Origin: Flavobacterium sp. KMS
GTDB lineage: Bacteria > Bacteroidota > Bacteroidia > Flavobacteriales > Flavobacteriaceae
Assembly: GCF_000813005.1 (NCBI RefSeq)
Contig: NZ_JSYP01000013.1
Coordinates: forward strand, 1 to 64,000
Direction: 5' to 3'
DNA length: 64,000 nucleotides
The notes beneath the pieces were generated by a model. It ran no database searches. It saw only the letters and a program-made list of their open reading frames with translations, and was not told where the DNA came from. Both the position numbers and the translations under genes were made by a program. Position 1 is the first letter of the stretch. Each line of letters opens with the position of its first letter. Of this stretch, positions 61,907 through 64,000 are shown piece after piece.

Positions 61907-63421
61907 ATGAAAAATAAATATATAAAAATATTCTGTATCGCTATTGTTAGTGCAATGACATTCACAGCATGCGATGAAGGATTCGAGGATTTAAACAAGA
62001 ATCCAAATGCATTAATAGATCCAGCACCAAAATCGATGTTCACACTTGCTGAAATATATATCGACGGACAAGATTATTCTAACACAAGAGGAAATAATGG
62101 ATATGCTGCACAAATAGTACAACACTTTTCTTCATTAGGAGGGCCAGGTTCAAAATATTCGTATTCATCAGAATATTCAGGTTCATTGTTTGGAGAATCA
62201 TACGGTAAAGGATTAAATCAAATTCTTCAGTTGATGTCTGTTTTACCAGAAACTGCAGAAAATTCAAATATGATTCAGGCATGTAGAATCATGAAAGTAT
62301 TCATGTTCCAGAAACTGACAGATACGTATGGAGAGGTTCCATATTTTGAAGCAGGACAAGGATTTAACGGAAATATTTTTGCTCCTAAATACGACACACA
62401 ACAAGTCATTTACAATGATTTATTAAAAGAGTTGGATGAAGCAGGAGACGCATTAGATGCTAATAAACCTTTTGTAGGTAATGCCGATTTATTTTACCAA
62501 AGTGATGTAGCAAAATGGAAAAAGTTTGCAAACTCATTAATGTTAAGAGTTGCAATGCGTTTGTCTAAAGTAGATCCTGCAAAATCAAAACAATATGTAG
62601 AAAAAGCTTTTGCAAAAGGAGTTTTTAATTCTAATATTGATAGTGCAGTGTTAAAACATGATGCAGGACCACAAGGAGTTAGAACAAACCCAATAACATC
62701 ATCTTGGGTTATAAATGACTTAAACGGAGGAGAATCAAATATAAAATACAGTAAAACTTTTATAGATTTATTAAAGAATACAAACGATCCACGTTTAAGA
62801 GTTTATGCAAAATTAGAAGCTTCAGGAAATAATAATCCTGCAGATCAGCAAGGACTTGCAAATGATGCAAAAGAGTTTCCGGGTGGAGACAAAAAACTTT
62901 TCTCAGATCCTAATACTTCTACCGTATTGCGTTTAGATGCACCAACTTTAATCATGTCTTATGCCGAAGTAGAATTTTTATTGGCAGAAGCAGCAGCAAA
63001 AGGTTGGAATGTATCAGGAACAGCTCAGCAACATTACGAAGATGGAGTAAAAGGAGCGATGCAAATCCTATCAATTTTTGGAGACAAAGTACCAGCAGTT
63101 ACCATTGCAGAGTATAACGATTATATTACAGCAAATCCATTTAAAGCTACTGGAACAGAAGCAGAGAAAATAGAGCAAATTATTACTCAAAAATGGATTG
63201 TTTTACTATTTAATGGTTTCGAAGCATTCTCAGAATGGAGAAGAACAGGATATCCAGTTTTAGTACCAGTAAATGATCCTTTAGGAGAAACAGACGGTAC
63301 AATCCCAAGAAGATTAATATACGATCAATCGGAGTTAATTACAAACGGAGCAAACTACAAAGAAGCAATACAACGTCAAGGGTTAGATTTAATGACAACT
63401 AGAATTTGGTGGGATAAATAA
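61907..63421 (+). CDS. SusD-like surface lipoprotein
   Basis: 504 residues from MKNKYIKIF, preceded by AGAAAG; the longer frame from 61877 overlaps the SusC stop and spoils the signal peptide. Lipobox TFTACDEGF, then SusD-like features (FEDLNKNPNALIDPAPKSMF, IMKVFMFQKLTDTYGEVPYFEA, KWKKFANSLMLRVAMRL, TLIMSYAEVEFLLAEAAAKGW). Binds the glycan over the SusC channel. Ends before a hairpin terminator. Confidence 0.94.
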   Translation: MKNKYIKIFCIAIVSAMTFTACDEGFEDLNKNPNALIDPAPKSMFTLAEIYIDGQDYSNTRGNNGYAAQIVQHFSSLGGPGSKYSYSSEYSGSLFGESYGKGLNQILQLMSVLPETAENSNMIQACRIMKVFMFQKLTDTYGEVPYFEAGQGFNGNIFAPKYDTQQVIYNDLLKELDEAGDALDANKPFVGNADLFYQSDVAKWKKFANSLMLRVAMRLSKVDPAKSKQYVEKAFAKGVFNSNIDSAVLKHDAGPQGVRTNPITSSWVINDLNGGESNIKYSKTFIDLLKNTNDPRLRVYAKLEASGNNNPADQQGLANDAKEFPGGDKKLFSDPNTSTVLRLDAPTLIMSYAEVEFLLAEAAAKGWNVSGTAQQHYEDGVKGAMQILSIFGDKVPAVTIAEYNDYITANPFKATGTEAEKIEQIITQKWIVLLFNGFEAFSEWRRTGYPVLVPVNDPLGETDGTIPRRLIYDQSELITNGANYKEAIQRQGLDLMTTRIWWDK

Positions 63422-63446
63422 ATAATTAATTTGGTTGATTAGTTAG

Positions 63447-63485
63447 AATAAGTCGGGTAGGATATACCCTCCCGGCTTATTTTTA
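63447..63485 (+). terminator. Intrinsic terminator of susCD
   Basis: AATAAGTCGGG / CCCGGCTTATT stem (one G-U pair) with T-run; no SusE/F gene directly follows within the window. Confidence 0.75.
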
Positions 63486-64000
63486 AGTTTCTATTTTGAT
63501 TTTTATAAAAAAAAACATTTGTTATAAAGAGGTTAATATATTGTTTTTTAGTACCTTTTTTTTCGCAATCAGTACAACTGCTTTTTGCTGAAAAAGATGG
63601 AATTACTTTCCAAAGATCTTAAAATAATTAAATGGTTTTTTGAGCAATCTAAAATCTAATACTGATAGTTAGCTTACTATATGGGCACAAATATTATAAA
63701 TAAATTTTGAACACGAATTTCACGAATTTCCACAGATTTTAAGAGTTAACTTAGTTTGTGAAATTTATTTCACAAACTAATTCGTGTCAATTTGTGAAAT
63801 TCGTGTTTGCTTTTTAAAATTATGCTCAGACAGTAAAATAGCTATCGAGACCAAAATTAATATAAGTTTGGCAGCCGTAAAAAAGGAAATAATGTCTAGA
63901 TATTTTTGTTAGTTACTCTTATTCTAGGATATAAAACCTAAAAAGAGAAGGAGTTAATTGTGTAAACAATTACCCTTCTCCCACTGCCAACGGTTAAATT
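63486..64000. other. Intergenic region at window end
   Basis: 515 bp without a supported gene. Contains the nested palindrome at 63710-63807 and a terminator-like stem GAGAAGG...CAATTACCCTTCTC (63943-63981), probably of a leftward or off-window gene. Confidence 0.5.
63710..63807. repeat. Double palindrome (cruciform-like repeat)
   Basis: Outer arms AACACGAATTTCAC / GTGAAATTCGTGTT (63710-63723, 63794-63807). The inner perfect palindrome TTAGTTTGTGAAAT-TT-ATTTCACAAACTAA (63751-63780) has 14-bp arms. Same class of intergenic repeats as elsewhere in the window. Confidence 0.8.

Noticed and set aside
63597..63659. 20-residue frame starting MELLSKDLK
   Set aside because: Superficially like the LLSK part of the bacteriocin-like leaders, but it stops after 20 codons and has no core; no evidence of translation.

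Overview
The window looks like the chromosome of a Flavobacterium-type member of the Bacteroidota. It is AT-rich, has two SusC/SusD outer-membrane import pairs, a FecI/FecR sigma/anti-sigma pair, DUF4302, DUF4374 and GH97 proteins, lipoboxes of the S-C-D/S type, few classical Shine-Dalgarno sites, and several copies of the Bacteroidota -7 promoter box TAnnTTTG. No plasmid, phage, insertion sequence, CRISPR array, tRNA or rRNA gene was recognised.

Layout. 1-8 kb: the end of an OmpA-type protein, a two-gene operon with a hotdog-like protein, an AraC regulator followed by an ankyrin lipoprotein and an exported amidohydrolase, and an HxlR regulator divergent from a quinone oxidoreductase with a dyad between them. 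8-16 kb: a methionine ABC transporter (metNIQ) ending in an unusual repeat block with an 18-copy hexamer, a histidine kinase/response regulator pair, a LexA-like S24 repressor divergent from alkB with a clean operator, and a JmjC/cupin oxygenase. 16-26 kb: FecI-FecR-SusC(STN)-SusD-zinc metallohydrolase-DUF4302, a sigma-factor-controlled import locus. 26-30 kb: small proteins, including a tandem pair of four-cysteine peptides with a bacteriocin-like leader, then an AraC regulator and a DUF417/RclC-like membrane protein. 30-37 kb: PchR-like AraC, TonB-dependent receptor, DUF4374 lipoprotein and PepSY membrane protein, which resembles the XusABC xenosiderophore system. 37-47 kb: a CzcCBA-type metal efflux system with its two-component regulator. 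47-53.5 kb: a periplasmic thiol/metal locus (DsbD, two TlpA thioredoxins, two heavy-metal-associated domain proteins, a barrel protein, two paralogous Cys-rich exported proteins) with signs of internal duplication and a chimeric gene. 53.6-63.4 kb: an alpha-glucan locus (inverting-type GH97, phosphomannose isomerase, LacI regulator, SusC, SusD) tied together by four copies of one LacI-type palindrome.

Many intergenic gaps are filled with dispersed, degraded repeat families typical of Flavobacterium genomes. Some carry mini-palindromes with 4-nt loops, and two different palindromes occupy the same site of the same host repeat. The observations most worth following up are the four-cysteine peptide pair, the chimeric tlpA/Cys-rich duplication, the LacI regulon, the nested palindromes, the S24/alkB operator and the AraC direct repeats in front of the Xus-like receptor. 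All functions are read from sequence alone; no database search was run.
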